Of a DNA stretch of 64,000 nt, positions 24,928-34,261 are shown in pieces. Position 1 is the stretch's first letter, and the number at the start of each line of letters is the position of its first letter. Location of the stretch: positions 62,001-126,000 of the forward strand of contig NZ_BILZ01000008.1 in NCBI RefSeq assembly GCF_004000825.1. The letters are read 5' to 3'. The position numbers and the translations under genes are program-made. This DNA comes from Paenibacillus kobensis NBRC 15729. GTDB lineage: Bacteria > Bacillota > Bacilli > Paenibacillales > Paenibacillaceae. The notes beneath the pieces were generated by a model. The model saw only the letters and a list, made by a program, of their open reading frames with translations, was not told the origin of the DNA and searched no databases.

Positions 24928-25530
24928 CTATCCTCTCTTCGCGCCAATCTTGTTTTCTTTCCCCTGCATAAGCTTCACAAGATTGGAACGGTGCCGTACG
25001 AAAGCGAACACGCAAATTAATAGACTCGTCCATAGGAGCGGACCTGTACCGCTCATAATGGCAATGCCGCACGGCAGCATAGCTGCGAAAATAAGCGATC
25101 CGACCGAAACATAACGAGTTACCGCAATGACGATAATGGCGATAATTCCAGCGATAAGTGCAGGCACGAATGACAGCGTAGCCAGGACGCCGACCGTTGT
25201 CGCGATCCCTTTGCCGCCTTTGAAACGGAACCATACCGGCCAGTTATGGCCGGCAATCGCGGCAAGACCGCAGATGACAGGCGTCCAGTCTCCATGTCCG
25301 CCGCTTAGCAGATTGCCGATTAGCACGGCCGCTACCCCTTTGGCAATATCGAGTAAGAATACCGCGATTCCGGGACCCTTACCCAATACGCGAAGCGTGT
25401 TCGTAGCGCCGGCGTTGCCGCTGCCGTGCTGGCGGATATCAATGCCCTTAACCAGCCTTGCGATGACGATGCTGAATGAAACGGATCCTAACAAATAACT
25501 AATAATCACGGCGATGACTGCGTTTAACAA
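24928..25530 (-). CDS. plsY: Acyl-phosphate:glycerol-3-phosphate acyltransferase
   Basis: Membrane enzyme that acylates glycerol 3-phosphate using acyl phosphate. 200 residues with five hydrophobic segments. The three family motifs are visible: GSGNAGATNTLRVLGKG (loop 1), GHNWPVWFRFKGGKGIATTV (loop 2) and YVSVGSLIFAAMLPCG. TTG start with GGGGAG 7 nt upstream. It is directly upstream of gpsA, so substrate supply and use are encoded together. Confidence 0.95.
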   Translation of the reverse strand: MLNAVIAVIISYLLGSVSFSIVIARLVKGIDIRQHGSGNAGATNTLRVLGKGPGIAVFLLDIAKGVAAVLIGNLLSGGHGDWTPVICGLAAIAGHNWPVWFRFKGGKGIATTVGVLATLSFVPALIAGIIAIIVIAVTRYVSVGSLIFAAMLPCGIAIMSGTGPLLWTSLLICVFAFVRHRSNLVKLMQGKENKIGAKRG

Positions 25531-25599
25531 GCTCGTTCTCCCCTACTGCCTAGCCACTCGACTAGTCGATATTATACGTGAACCGGTTCTAGACAGACA

Positions 25600-26922
25600 T
25601 TAGTCCGAATCGGATTTACGTCTCGTAAACAAGCGAACCGGCGTACCCTCGAAATTGAACGCAGCCCGGATTTTGTTCTCCAAGTAACGCTCATACGAGA
25701 AATGCATAATCTCGGGATCGTTAACGAATATAACGATCGTCGGCGGCTTCGTAGCCACTTGGGTAGCGTAGTTAATGCGCAGACGCTTGCCTTTGTCCGT
25801 AGGCGGCGGATTAATGGCCACCGCATCGGAAATAACATCGTTGAGCACATGCGTCTGGATGCGCAGCGAATGCTGCTCCGAGACATGATTGACAATTGGC
25901 AGAAGCTTATGCAGACGCGACTTCGTCTTCGCGGACAAGAATACGATCGGCGCGTAATGCATAAACAGGAAGTGGTCGCGAATATTCTGGGTGAACTCTT
26001 GCATCGTCTTCTCGTCTTTCTCGACGACATCCCACTTATTCACGACGAATACGCTCGCTTTCCCTGCTTCATGCGCGTATCCGGCGATATGCTTGTCTTG
26101 CTCGATAATCCCTTCCTCACCATTAATCAGGATGAGGACGACATCTGCGCGTTCAATCGCTTTCAACGAGCGCATAACACTGTATTTCTCCGTCGTCTCG
26201 TACACTTTGCCGCGTTTGCGCATACCTGCCGTATCGATCAATACGTATCGCTGGCCATCACGCTCGAACGGCGTATCGATCGCATCGCGCGTCGTACCCG
26301 CAACGTCACTGACGATAACGCGCTCTTCTCCGAGCAGCGCATTCACAAGCGATGACTTGCCTACATTCGGACGCCCGATCAAGGCAACACGAATCACGTC
26401 TTCGTCATATTCCTCATCCACTTGCTCCGGCAGCTTCTCTACAGCCGCATCGAGCAGATCGCCGATTCCGGTACCGTGCGAACCAGAGATCGCAACTGGC
26501 GTCCCGAAACCGAGACCATAAAATTCATAAATGTCATCCATCCGGTTAAAATTGTCCACTTTATTAACCGCCACAACGACAGGCTTGCGTGAACGAAACA
26601 GCATCTGTGCTACTTCGTCATCGGCATGAGTCATTCCGGTTTTTGCATCTACCATGAATATAATAACGTCGGCTTCTTCGACTGCAAGCTCCGCCTGCAT
26701 CCGTACCGATTTCATGATTTCGTCTTCTCCGTCGATTTCGATACCGCCAGTATCGACGATGCTGAACGCTCTGCCATTCCATTCTCCGGTGCCATATATC
26801 CGGTCGCGGGTTACACCCGGCTTGTCTTCCACGATGGCCAGCCGGTCGCCGATGACGCGATTAAAGATGGTCGACTTCCCCACATTCGGCCGTCCAACTA
26901 TAGCGATAACGGGTCTTGCCAT
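25600..26922 (-). CDS. der: Ribosome assembly GTPase Der (EngA)
   Basis: GTPase with two G domains that acts in 50S subunit maturation. 440 residues. First G domain: [30 protein letters not shown] and NKVDNF. Second: [40 protein letters not shown] and NKWD. The C-terminal KH-like domain contains [20 protein letters not shown] and [18 protein letters not shown]. It lies 69 bases upstream of plsY, the B. subtilis order. Confidence 0.97.
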   Translation of the reverse strand: MARPVIAIVGRPNVGKSTIFNRVIGDRLAIVEDKPGVTRDRIYGTGEWNGRAFSIVDTGGIEIDGEDEIMKSVRMQAELAVEEADVIIFMVDAKTGMTHADDEVAQMLFRSRKPVVVAVNKVDNFNRMDDIYEFYGLGFGTPVAISGSHGTGIGDLLDAAVEKLPEQVDEEYDEDVIRVALIGRPNVGKSSLVNALLGEERVIVSDVAGTTRDAIDTPFERDGQRYVLIDTAGMRKRGKVYETTEKYSVMRSLKAIERADVVLILINGEEGIIEQDKHIAGYAHEAGKASVFVVNKWDVVEKDEKTMQEFTQNIRDHFLFMHYAPIVFLSAKTKSRLHKLLPIVNHVSEQHSLRIQTHVLNDVISDAVAINPPPTDKGKRLRINYATQVATKPPTIVIFVNDPEIMHFSYERYLENKIRAAFNFEGTPVRLFTRRKSDSD

Positions 26923-26999
26923 AAGATTCCACTCCTTCGAAAATACTCACGATTACCACTATAACAAAAAACAAACGGCTTGGCTAACATTTCATGTTT

Positions 27000-27188
27000 T
27001 CATTGCGCACGATGGTCGACCAATATAAAGCTTCCGTTCTTCAAATCGTGTGCATTTGCATCCAATATTTTTTCCAGCAAGAAGGCGGTCTGCTGCATCG
27101 AGTCCATATCCTTCTCGATAAAAATCGGCGCCCCTCCCCCTGCTACTTGATCCGGCTTGATCGATACGACAGCTAAAATACGCGTCAC
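27000..27188 (-). CDS. Small partner of the YIEGIA protein (capping complex subunit-like)
   Basis: 62 residues with a GTG start that abuts the stop of the YIEGIA gene (GGAGG lies in the end of that gene). ILAVVSIKPDQVAGGGAPIF, ALLEKILDAN-like helix and a C-terminal GSFILVDHRAQ give a small alpha/beta protein with no membrane segment. The family is known as the small subunit found next to YIEGIA proteins of spore formers; the assignment rests on that adjacency and on the sequence. Translational coupling with the membrane protein suggests a fixed ratio of the two. Confidence 0.7.
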   Translation of the reverse strand: MTRILAVVSIKPDQVAGGGAPIFIEKDMDSMQQTAFLLEKILDANAHDLKNGSFILVDHRAQ

Positions 27189-28109
27189 TCAGCTGCCTCC
27201 TTCCTTATTGACGGACGCTTCCGTCGGCATTCGGACGGCCGATTCCAGAATCGGTACCCTTCTTGCCACTTCAGTCGCCTTCGCACCGTTCCGTTCCTGC
27301 GGCAGCAAGAATACAGCAAGCCTTCCGTCGCGTATATCGAGCTTCGCCATTGGAATGAGCGAAGGCTCGCCGCTGTCGCGGAATACGCCGAGTATCGTCG
27401 ACAAATCATACAAAATCGCCTGCCGCTGGCCGAGATTCGACAAGGTCGCTTTGCCGTTCGGATTATAGGGCCGCAGAATGAGTCCGAGCCCTCTTTCAGC
27501 AATAATCTGCTGGTCATCCTGCAAACCAACATTCATGATATAAATATCGCCTACATACAGATCTGGACCTTCTACGCGTACCTGGGCCTCCTGAACATCC
27601 GCAATATGCGAAATTGATTTTCCTGATTTCAGAAATTGAACCACGCCTAGCAATACGAAACCAACTACAGCACCGGTCCAACAATTTACGGCGATGGCGA
27701 ACAAACTCGTAAGCATCGACGTAAAGATGACCAAGTAATTCCGTCCTTCGAAAACCATTGCAATTCCTTCTATATATGTAGATCCGCGTGATACGAGCTC
27801 CATGCTGTCGATATTCGTCAGCGTGTCCCGCTCCATCTTTCGAACGTCTCGGAATTGCTGCGCAGCCAAGGTTAGAAACGTAATCGCCGTATAATCTTTC
27901 TTATAGAGAGACGGTATGGCAATGGCGCCCAATGCGGCAGCGATTATACCGAGCGAAATATGAATAATGCGCCCATGCGGATAAGTCGGGTATTGACGGT
28001 AATCAGTTCTAAGCATAAGCAATCTCGACATTAAACCGAAGAGGACGCCGACCGATACACCGATCAAATAACGGTGCTCCTTCATATATACGTCCAACCA
28101 ATGAATCAC
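27189..28109 (-). CDS. YIEGIA-domain membrane protein (YphB-position)
   Basis: 306 residues, GTG start. Membrane segments at about residues 13-31 and 50-68, then a conserved middle with YIEGIA at residues 112-117 and further hydrophobic segments near 130-160. The second half is mostly soluble (LRPYNPNGKATLSNLGQRQA, LDIRDGRLAVFLLPQERNG). The name of the family comes from the hexapeptide seen here. It is restricted to spore-forming Firmicutes as far as I know. It is translated with the small partner downstream and the YphA-like gene upstream. Confidence 0.8.
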   Translation of the reverse strand: MIHWLDVYMKEHRYLIGVSVGVLFGLMSRLLMLRTDYRQYPTYPHGRIIHISLGIIAAALGAIAIPSLYKKDYTAITFLTLAAQQFRDVRKMERDTLTNIDSMELVSRGSTYIEGIAMVFEGRNYLVIFTSMLTSLFAIAVNCWTGAVVGFVLLGVVQFLKSGKSISHIADVQEAQVRVEGPDLYVGDIYIMNVGLQDDQQIIAERGLGLILRPYNPNGKATLSNLGQRQAILYDLSTILGVFRDSGEPSLIPMAKLDIRDGRLAVFLLPQERNGAKATEVARRVPILESAVRMPTEASVNKEGGS

Positions 28110-28111
28110 GA

Positions 28112-28771
28112 TTATACGCCACCTTCCTGCTCGCCTTCAGGCGGATAGAACCATTTTGACGCTGCGGACTTGATTACTCGAATGCAAAGCCCCATAAGCC
28201 TTGACGACAACAATGCGGCCATATAGCCGTCCCACCATGCAAGCGAACCGATTTCAACTGGACGCCATGCGACGGCTGGGGCGAACCAGCCCATTACTAG
28301 CGGCTGCAAGACGGATGCAATCGTTACGACCGCGAACAGCGACTGCGACTGAATCGGCGCACTTAATGCGGCTGCAGCACCAGTCAATATGGCGGCATCC
28401 AAAGAGGAATGACCGATTATGAGAACCGGATCATTCATATAGAGCAGACGAAGCCATCCCCCCATTAATGAGGAGAGCAGAGCAGCTACGATCATATAGA
28501 ACCGCTGCAACGACCCTTTAGGCCGGTTGAATAACACTGCAGCAATTGCCCATACGGTCAACCAGCACGCACTCAAGCTGACCGTGCCGCCTGCCGGCGG
28601 CAGCCATTCCCGATGCAATGTAACATAGAAAGGCCACAGTAACACACAGCCAACGATCAGCAGCGTCATGCTGCTTGGTTTCACCTGGTCCGCAACTAGT
28701 TCTCTCCAGCCTGTCACGAGCAGGATGATAACAATCGTAATAAGCCATATCGCTACGAATCCAGCATTCAT
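28112..28771 (-). CDS. YphA-like polytopic membrane protein
   Basis: 219 residues with six or seven hydrophobic segments (first: FVAIWLITIVIILLVTG). No catalytic motif is visible. It occupies the place of yphA (seaA) of B. subtilis, directly upstream of the YIEGIA gene (2-nt gap), and is probably co-transcribed with it. The role in B. subtilis is linked to spore envelope assembly. Here only position and topology support the call. Confidence 0.65.
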   Translation of the reverse strand: MNAGFVAIWLITIVIILLVTGWRELVADQVKPSSMTLLIVGCVLLWPFYVTLHREWLPPAGGTVSLSACWLTVWAIAAVLFNRPKGSLQRFYMIVAALLSSLMGGWLRLLYMNDPVLIIGHSSLDAAILTGAAAALSAPIQSQSLFAVVTIASVLQPLVMGWFAPAVAWRPVEIGSLAWWDGYMAALLSSRLMGLCIRVIKSAASKWFYPPEGEQEGGV

Positions 28772-28854
28772 CTAGAAGCGTTCACCTCGCATGCCTGTAT
28801 TATGCTCTGCTCTTGAACAGGGTAACCGCTTCAATTAAAGAGTTCTATAAATAC

Positions 28855-28894
28855 AACAAGCCCGGAAGCAGCATGGGCTGCTTCCGGGCTTGTT
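28855..28894 (-). terminator. Terminator of the S1-like gene
   Basis: AACAAGCCCGGAAGCAGC pairs perfectly with GCTGCTTCCGGGCTTGTT (18 bp, loop of 4). The minus-strand tail is GTATTTATAG. It separates rpsA from the YphA-YIEGIA genes. Confidence 0.9.
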
Positions 28895-28929
28895 AATGAA
28901 GATGCGATCCGGCTATTGCCGGACTACAA

Positions 28930-30144
28930 TCATTTGAATTTGCTCAATTTGTCGCCGAAACGTTCACCGAGCGTGAAGCTCAAGCTTTGGTTGTTAGCGG
29001 CAATCGCTGCGCTGTGGTCTTCTTTCGGAGCACGCGCAGGACGGTCAGCACGCTCAGCGCGTGGAGCCGGCTCAGGAGCTTCTTCCGTTTCCTTGATGCT
29101 CAGGGAAACGCGTTTTTGTGCAGGGTTGAAGTCAAGAATTTTGGCTTTCACTTCTTGGCCTTCTTTCAGCACTTCATGCGGCGTTGCAACATGGCGGTGA
29201 GCGATCTGCGAAATGTGAACGAGACCTTCTACGCCTGGAGCGATTTCGATGAATGCGCCGAATTCAACGATACGGCGAACCGTACCTGTAACGATATCAC
29301 CCGTGTTGAAGCTGTTTTGCGCCGATTCCCATGGGCCTGGCTGAGCAGCTTTCATGCTTAGGCTGATTTTGCCTGCAGCTGGATCAACCTTCAGCACTTT
29401 CACGCGTACCGATTGACCTTCTGATACTGCATCTTTAGGATGCGCAACGTGCTGCCACGAAATTTCGGATACGTGTACGAGTCCGTCGATTCCGCCGATA
29501 TCAACGAATGCGCCGAATGGCGTCAGACGTTGAACCGTGCCTTCAAGCTCTTGGCCTGGCTCGAGCGATGCCATGATGCGTTGTTTGTTCGATTCGAACT
29601 CCGCCTCAAGCACTTCTTTCGCCGACAGAATCACTTTGTTGTTCTCACGGTCGATTTCTTTCACTTTCACGCGGATCGTGCGGCCTTTGTAGTCTTTGAA
29701 GTCTTCTACAAAATGGCGCTCAACCATCGATGCTGGAATGAAGCCGCGTACGCCTACGTCAGCGACGAGACCGCCCTTCACAACGTCAGCGATCGTAACT
29801 TCGAACGCTTCGCTAGCGTCGAATTTGCTTTGCAGGTCGTCCCAAGCCTTCTCGCCGTCGATTGCGCGCTTGGAAAGAACGAGCTTTTCTTTCTCGTCGT
29901 CGATGCTGACGACTTTCAGTTCAACTTCTTGGCCAAGCTGAACTGCCGTGGACGCGTTGTCGAGTTGTACAGACGACAGTTCGCGAAGCGGAATCACGCC
30001 GTCATATTTATATCCAAGGCTAACCGTAGCTTGGTTGTCTTCGATTTTGACAATCGTTCCTCTGACCGTGTCGCCTTTCTTCAAGGACACGAAATTGTCC
30101 ATAGCCTCTTGGTTCGTTTCTTCGATCTTCGTTTCTTCTGACAT
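28930..30144 (-). CDS. rpsA: 30S ribosomal protein S1 homologue (YpfD-like)
   Basis: 404 residues with four S1 RNA-binding repeats, at roughly 21-90, 108-175, 193-262 and 279-347. Typical repeat starts are KKGDTVRGTIVKIEDNQATV, GQELEGTVQRLTPFGAFVDI and TGDIVTGTVRRIVEFGAFIE; FVDIGGIDGLVHVSEISW is diagnostic. The C-terminal tail ETEEAPEPAPRAERADRPAR is disordered. Proteobacterial S1 has six repeats; four are normal in Firmicutes, where the protein is not essential for translation of most mRNAs. It is upstream of YphA and downstream of plsC, as in B. subtilis. Confidence 0.93.
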   Translation of the reverse strand: MSEETKIEETNQEAMDNFVSLKKGDTVRGTIVKIEDNQATVSLGYKYDGVIPLRELSSVQLDNASTAVQLGQEVELKVVSIDDEKEKLVLSKRAIDGEKAWDDLQSKFDASEAFEVTIADVVKGGLVADVGVRGFIPASMVERHFVEDFKDYKGRTIRVKVKEIDRENNKVILSAKEVLEAEFESNKQRIMASLEPGQELEGTVQRLTPFGAFVDIGGIDGLVHVSEISWQHVAHPKDAVSEGQSVRVKVLKVDPAAGKISLSMKAAQPGPWESAQNSFNTGDIVTGTVRRIVEFGAFIEIAPGVEGLVHISQIAHRHVATPHEVLKEGQEVKAKILDFNPAQKRVSLSIKETEEAPEPAPRAERADRPARAPKEDHSAAIAANNQSLSFTLGERFGDKLSKFK

Positions 30145-30231
30145 CGAAAATTACCTCCTCAATTCATACCCCAACATTTATTTAAACCTGCCCGCCCCTG
30201 TTGAAACAGGTTCGTTACAGCGTTTAAAACT

Positions 30232-30801
30232 TTATTTGCGCAGCGCCCGGATATGACTCATAATCCGTTCGGTTACGCGGTCCAATGAATCGGACGACGG
30301 CTCTGCGATAATATCGGACAGATCAACCGGCGGTCCGTAGCGGACAATCGTTTTACGAAAAAGTTTATAATTCCCGTCGATATAAACCGGAATAATTGCT
30401 GCACCGCTGCGGAGCGCGATCATCGCCGCGCCTTTCTTCGCTGCTTCCCCGTTGCTCTTGCGCGTGCCTTCAGGGAAAATTCCCATCATGCCGCCTGCAG
30501 TCAACAGGTCGATCGAAGCACGAATCGCTTCTTTGCTGACGCCTCCGCGTTTGACCGGAAAAGCGCCAAGCGCCTTAATGAGGCGGCCGAACAAAGGAAT
30601 ATCGAACAATTCCTTCTTCGCCATGAACTGCACTTTACGGTCGAGCTTAATCCCGATCGTCGGCGGATCGAAGTTGCTCAGATGGTTCGAACATAGAATG
30701 ACGGGTCCTGTATCCGGAACGTAGTGAATATTCTCGGCTTTCAACCGGAACAAGAGCCCATACAGAAGACGCAGCACGGCACGACTAAAGACATATATCA
30801 T
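30232..30801 (-). CDS. plsC: 1-acyl-sn-glycerol-3-phosphate acyltransferase
   Basis: Second acylation step of phosphatidic acid synthesis. 189 residues. The catalytic motif is CSNHLSNFDPPTIG (NHx4D), FFPEGT motif appears as GIFPEGTRKSNGEAAK, and GAAIIPVYIDGNYKLF is motif IV. One N-terminal hydrophobic region anchors it at the membrane. It lies between cmk (3-nt gap) and rpsA. In this cluster it completes gpsA-plsY-plsC, although they are not in one operon. Confidence 0.95.
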   Translation of the reverse strand: MIYVFSRAVLRLLYGLLFRLKAENIHYVPDTGPVILCSNHLSNFDPPTIGIKLDRKVQFMAKKELFDIPLFGRLIKALGAFPVKRGGVSKEAIRASIDLLTAGGMMGIFPEGTRKSNGEAAKKGAAMIALRSGAAIIPVYIDGNYKLFRKTIVRYGPPVDLSDIIAEPSSDSLDRVTERIMSHIRALRK

Positions 30802-30804
30802 AGT

Positions 30805-31506
30805 TTACTTCGCCTCCGCCAATTTGGTTCTGCTTAAATTGACGATGTTGTCCGCCACTTCATCGATCGTCATCGACGTGCTGTCGAGCACGATTGCATC
30901 CGGAGCGCACACAAGCGGCGAAATGTCCCGTTCCTGATCTTTACGGTCACGCTCTGCGATTTCAAGCTCCAGTTGGGACAGCGTAATGCTGTCTTGTCCG
31001 TCCAGTTCCTTGAACCTTCTTAATGCCCGTTCTTGGACTGAGGCGGTTAAGAATACTTTCAATTCCGCATCAGGCAGTACATGCGAGCCGATATCCCGGC
31101 CGTCCATTACAACGCCTTTGCTCTGCGCAAGCAGCCGCTGCATGGTAACTAGCCGAAGCCTTACCCGCTCGACGGCAGCAACCTGCGATACATGCATGGT
31201 TACTTCGCGCGAACGGATGTCCCGGGTAATGTCAGCACCGTTCAGCAGAACGATTTGCCCCATCGGTCCGGGCTTAAGCGTAATATCGATGCTTTCCGCA
31301 TGCGTTCCAAGCTGCTCGGAATCGCCGGGCGAAATGCCGGAGCGAAGAGCGCTGTACGTTACCGCGCGATACATTGCGCCGGTGTCGATATAAATATAAT
31401 GCAAGGTCTCGGCGACATTACGGGCTACCGTACTCTTGCCGGCTCCCGCGGGTCCGTCAATCGCGATGTTGATCCGGTCCCGGCCGCCGTCTAGATGCGA
31501 TACCAA
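30805..31506 (-). CDS. cmk: Cytidylate kinase
   Basis: Phosphorylates CMP and dCMP. 233 residues; the P-loop is NIAIDGPAGAGKSTVARNVA, YIDTGAMYRAVTYSALR is the CMP-binding region and VVMDGRDIGSHVLPDAELKV is another family mark. The start is a TTG at 31506 behind AGGGGGG with 7-nt spacing; about 11 residues precede the P-loop strand, slightly more than usual. Downstream is plsC, 3 bases away. Confidence 0.95.
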   Translation of the reverse strand: MVSHLDGGRDRINIAIDGPAGAGKSTVARNVAETLHYIYIDTGAMYRAVTYSALRSGISPGDSEQLGTHAESIDITLKPGPMGQIVLLNGADITRDIRSREVTMHVSQVAAVERVRLRLVTMQRLLAQSKGVVMDGRDIGSHVLPDAELKVFLTASVQERALRRFKELDGQDSITLSQLELEIAERDRKDQERDISPLVCAPDAIVLDSTSMTIDEVADNIVNLSRTKLAEAK

Positions 31507-31569
31507 CAGCGAACCCCCCTACTGAGATCAGCCTCACGCTATGATTGCTGCTCCCGTTTACCTGTCAAG

Positions 31570-31590
31570 AAAAAAGCAGGCTCAGCCTGC
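31570..31590 (-). terminator. Terminator upstream of cmk
   Basis: Minus strand GCAGGC-TGA-GCCTGC followed by TTTTTTC, in the gap between the YpfB-like gene and cmk. It ends the YpfB-like transcript. Confidence 0.8.
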
Positions 31591-31620
31591 GAACGTGAAA
31601 ATTATACCACACCAAAACCT

Positions 31621-31884
31621 TCAATGCAAAGCTCGGCTGCCCCGTTGAAGCGGCATTCCTTCTAGCTTATCGGCATATGTCAGGTGTTGTCGAATCATAT
31701 CCGAACGGAGCAGACACTGCGATAAAATGGCAAGAACAAGAAGCGTCAGCACGATGTTGCGGAGTACACGACTTACTTCTTCGGACAGCTTGCCGTACCT
31801 TTCACGTTCCAGCTGTCCATCAGCCGTCCCCTTCACCTGCTGCAGCTTCTTATCCTTGTTTCTAAGCCGGCGATCGGCAACCAT
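31621..31884 (-). CDS. Small single-span membrane protein (YpfB-like, DUF5359)
   Basis: 87 residues from the ATG at 31884 with GGAAGG upstream; the frame stays open to 31986. The first 40 residues are basic and charged (RLRNKDKKLQQVKGTADGQL), followed by one membrane segment NIVLTLLVLAILSQCLL and a short outside tail. It lies between cmk and the PilZ gene, the place of ypfB in B. subtilis. Family assignment rests on position and topology; the N-terminal charged part is longer than in ypfB. Confidence 0.5.
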   Translation of the reverse strand: MVADRRLRNKDKKLQQVKGTADGQLERERYGKLSEEVSRVLRNIVLTLLVLAILSQCLLRSDMIRQHLTYADKLEGMPLQRGSRALH

Positions 31885-32007
31885 CCTACGATCATCCTTC
31901 CCTAATTTTGGTGGATGGACGTAGCATGTCCGACGGCCGATTATATTATTCGCATTAATCGTGCGGCCAATTAGTGCGTGCCGCATCCGCAGACTAGCTT
32001 CAAAACT

Positions 32008-32667
32008 CTATCGATTGCGGAATTCGAGCTGGCGTTCGAAGCAGTAGCGGATAATCTTCTGCCTCTCGTAATCGCCAATGCCGACAAACATAAGCATCAC
32101 ATGGTTGCGTCCCGTTGCATGCTCCACGATGCGTACAATTTCCCCTTTGAAGAACGAGTGCTCAATGGTGCCGTTCTTATAAGGGAGCAGCAGCCAGCAT
32201 TCGAGCGTTTGACCGACTTCCAATGGCACAGATCCGTCATTCGTGAACGAAATGCCTCCGCCGCCTACATCCTCCGTTAGCGCATTGAACCGGTCGCCGA
32301 GCGGAGTCAGCACCGCGATCTCCAACATCGAATCGACGCGCAGGAAGTGGCGCCGTTGTGTCTTCGTAATCGATGCCGGATCCGGTTTCTGAATGCGGAC
32401 CAGCCGGATGTTATCTTCAATGAAGCCGGTTACATAGGAGTTAAAGAAATGTTTGACACCGTCTTCGGTTATGTAGAATGCAGAGATTTCGTCGCCCAGC
32501 GAGAGCCTCTTTAATCTTCCCGTGCTCTCTTGAAGCGGCCATTCCATGTACAACTCATCATTCCGGTCGTCCGCGATGCGAGATTTGCAGTCGAACTTAC
32601 CTTCTGCTTCTTCGTCCACTGTTGAAACGACATAGTATTGCAAAGTCTGATTAATTTTCGGCAGCAA
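32008..32667 (-). CDS. PilZ-domain protein of the YpfA/MotI (YcgR) kind
   Basis: 219 residues with a flagellar-brake-like N-domain and a C-terminal PilZ domain. The c-di-GMP loop is QRRHFLRVDS (RxxxR) at about residue 105, and the second motif reads EDVGGGGISF, where the usual form is (D/N)xSxxG, so the Ser is a Gly. In B. subtilis YpfA slows the flagellar motor when c-di-GMP rises. The start is a TTG at 32667 with GGAGGGG 6 nt before it; that Shine-Dalgarno lies inside a long hairpin arm. Confidence 0.85.
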   Translation of the reverse strand: MLPKINQTLQYYVVSTVDEEAEGKFDCKSRIADDRNDELYMEWPLQESTGRLKRLSLGDEISAFYITEDGVKHFFNSYVTGFIEDNIRLVRIQKPDPASITKTQRRHFLRVDSMLEIAVLTPLGDRFNALTEDVGGGGISFTNDGSVPLEVGQTLECWLLLPYKNGTIEHSFFKGEIVRIVEHATGRNHVMLMFVGIGDYERQKIIRYCFERQLEFRNR

Positions 32668-32669
32668 AA

Positions 32670-32717
32670 GGCTCCCCTCCCATACGGTGATTATATCACG
32701 TCGAATGGTGGGGAGCC
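32670..32717 (-). promoter_or_regulatory. Extended -10 promoter enclosed by a hairpin, before the PilZ gene
   Basis: Minus strand GGCTCCCC (32717-32710) pairs with GGGGAGCC (32677-32670), enclosing a loop with TGATATAAT (TATAAT at 32694-32689), an extended -10 promoter. Transcripts from upstream would fold the hairpin, followed by TTTTG, and could end there (ypeB side is downstream, so this would be read-through from the ypeB direction) or hide the PilZ ribosome site. Transcripts from the internal promoter would not. Confidence 0.5.
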
Positions 32718-32758
32718 ATATCGAAACTTATTGCCTGCAATCCATTTGATGCGTAATT

Positions 32759-34159
32759 TTACCGCGTTTTCGACGCAGCCGGTTTTCCCGGATTTGCCGT
32801 TTTTCCCGGCGTTTCGGCCGAGTCCCGCATGTCTGGCGTTTCCTCAATCGTTTCCTCTACGCCAGTGTCCGCATTGATATACATTTTGTATGCGTGTCCG
32901 TTGATCTTGCCTACGAATTCGTAGCAGAGCGTTTCTTCGCCCATATCGTTCAAAATTAAAGCCATAGCCTCGGTCGAAACCTTCATATCAGGGTTCAGCG
33001 CCTTGCGGGCCTCCGCCTTCGTAATCCGCGGTTTCGGCAGCTTGCGCGCATGATGCTCATACACATAGTCCGAAGCTTGCAGCGCAACGACCTGACCATT
33101 ATCCAACGCAACCTTGACCGTAATTTTCTCCGGATAAATCAGGACGCCATTCTGCGTCGCCACGTAAGTATATACACCCTCATTGACATATTCGTCGTAG
33201 CTGCTCGGCTTCATTCCTTTATAACCGTGAGCGTTCAAAAACTTGTCCGCGACTTTTCTCGTTTCGCTCAAGCTGATTTGTTTCTTGCCGACTTCCCTCG
33301 GATTCATGTACCAAATGAGCTGGCCGCCCTTTTGCGTGAAATCGAGTTGAATCGTCTCGCCTTTCGTCCGTTCAACCGTTGCAGAGAACGAGGCAAATTC
33401 CGTACCTTGGCCGTTCTCCACGACACGAATGCCGGCATCTGACTTCAGATCAAGAAATTGCGCCGTCTTGCGCTTAATTTCTTCGGGGGTCATCATTTTG
33501 CCGCCAAGCATCTTAACGGTTCGTTTCTGATACATGCTCGAGACAGACGGTCCCCAGTTTATTTCCGGATACTCGCCAACTTTATGGTCGACGGTTTTGA
33601 AGCCGTCGATAATCGAGTTGTCCCTTACCGATTTCTCGGTAGCGAGCGCCGCCTCTACATCCATCCAACGCAAATTGCTCTGCAGCACTTTCTGTTGCAC
33701 CGACTGCAAGTTTTGCGAAATTTCATCCGACCGTTCGTACAGCGTCTTCATCGTTTTGAATTCGTCATCCGTGAGCGGATTTTTCGACAGGTCGCGCACA
33801 GCGGTTTTGTAGGCGAAGTTCGAAATGCGAGACAGAAATTCCTCCGTCGTGTTGAACGGCAGAAGCGTGAGCGGCAGCTGATTGACTTCGTTCTGCGCCT
33901 CGCTGGTCAGCCTCCAGACGTTAATAAGCCCTTTGCGGTGGTACGCTTGCGACTTAGAGTTAACGGCGAGCGTATTGCCAAGTTGCTTATGTACCTGCTC
34001 GACATGGTAGCTCAAATCGTGAAACGCCCGCTGATATTGATTTTCCGCTTTGATCAGTATCGAGTTTTTTTCTTGGTGCTCCTGATATCCCCAATAAATC
34101 GAACCGATGCACAATAGAGTAACGATCGGAAACATTACCGCGCTAAGCCGTTTATACAT
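32759..34159 (-). CDS. ypeB: Germination protein YpeB
   Basis: Spore protein needed for the cortex-lytic enzyme SleB to be placed and kept in the spore. 466 residues: an N-terminal membrane anchor (LSAVMFPIVTLLCIGSIYWG), a coiled-coil-rich middle (residues 30-210) and C-terminal PepSY-like repeats such as SLSETRKVADKFLNAHGYKG and LPKPRITKAEARKALNPDMK. GDN-rich tail with ETIEETPDMRDSAETPGKTA. In B. subtilis it is preceded by sleB in an operon; here no sleB is next to it. Confidence 0.92.
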   Translation of the reverse strand: MYKRLSAVMFPIVTLLCIGSIYWGYQEHQEKNSILIKAENQYQRAFHDLSYHVEQVHKQLGNTLAVNSKSQAYHRKGLINVWRLTSEAQNEVNQLPLTLLPFNTTEEFLSRISNFAYKTAVRDLSKNPLTDDEFKTMKTLYERSDEISQNLQSVQQKVLQSNLRWMDVEAALATEKSVRDNSIIDGFKTVDHKVGEYPEINWGPSVSSMYQKRTVKMLGGKMMTPEEIKRKTAQFLDLKSDAGIRVVENGQGTEFASFSATVERTKGETIQLDFTQKGGQLIWYMNPREVGKKQISLSETRKVADKFLNAHGYKGMKPSSYDEYVNEGVYTYVATQNGVLIYPEKITVKVALDNGQVVALQASDYVYEHHARKLPKPRITKAEARKALNPDMKVSTEAMALILNDMGEETLCYEFVGKINGHAYKMYINADTGVEETIEETPDMRDSAETPGKTANPGKPAASKTR

Positions 34160-34261
34160 GACAAAAGCTCCTTTCTGGTCCCAAACCTGAGGTTAGTTTG
34201 GTTTACCGAAAGAAGCTTTATTCACCGCATCCGCCTGAATTTTCCTGTTGATCGGCCACGT

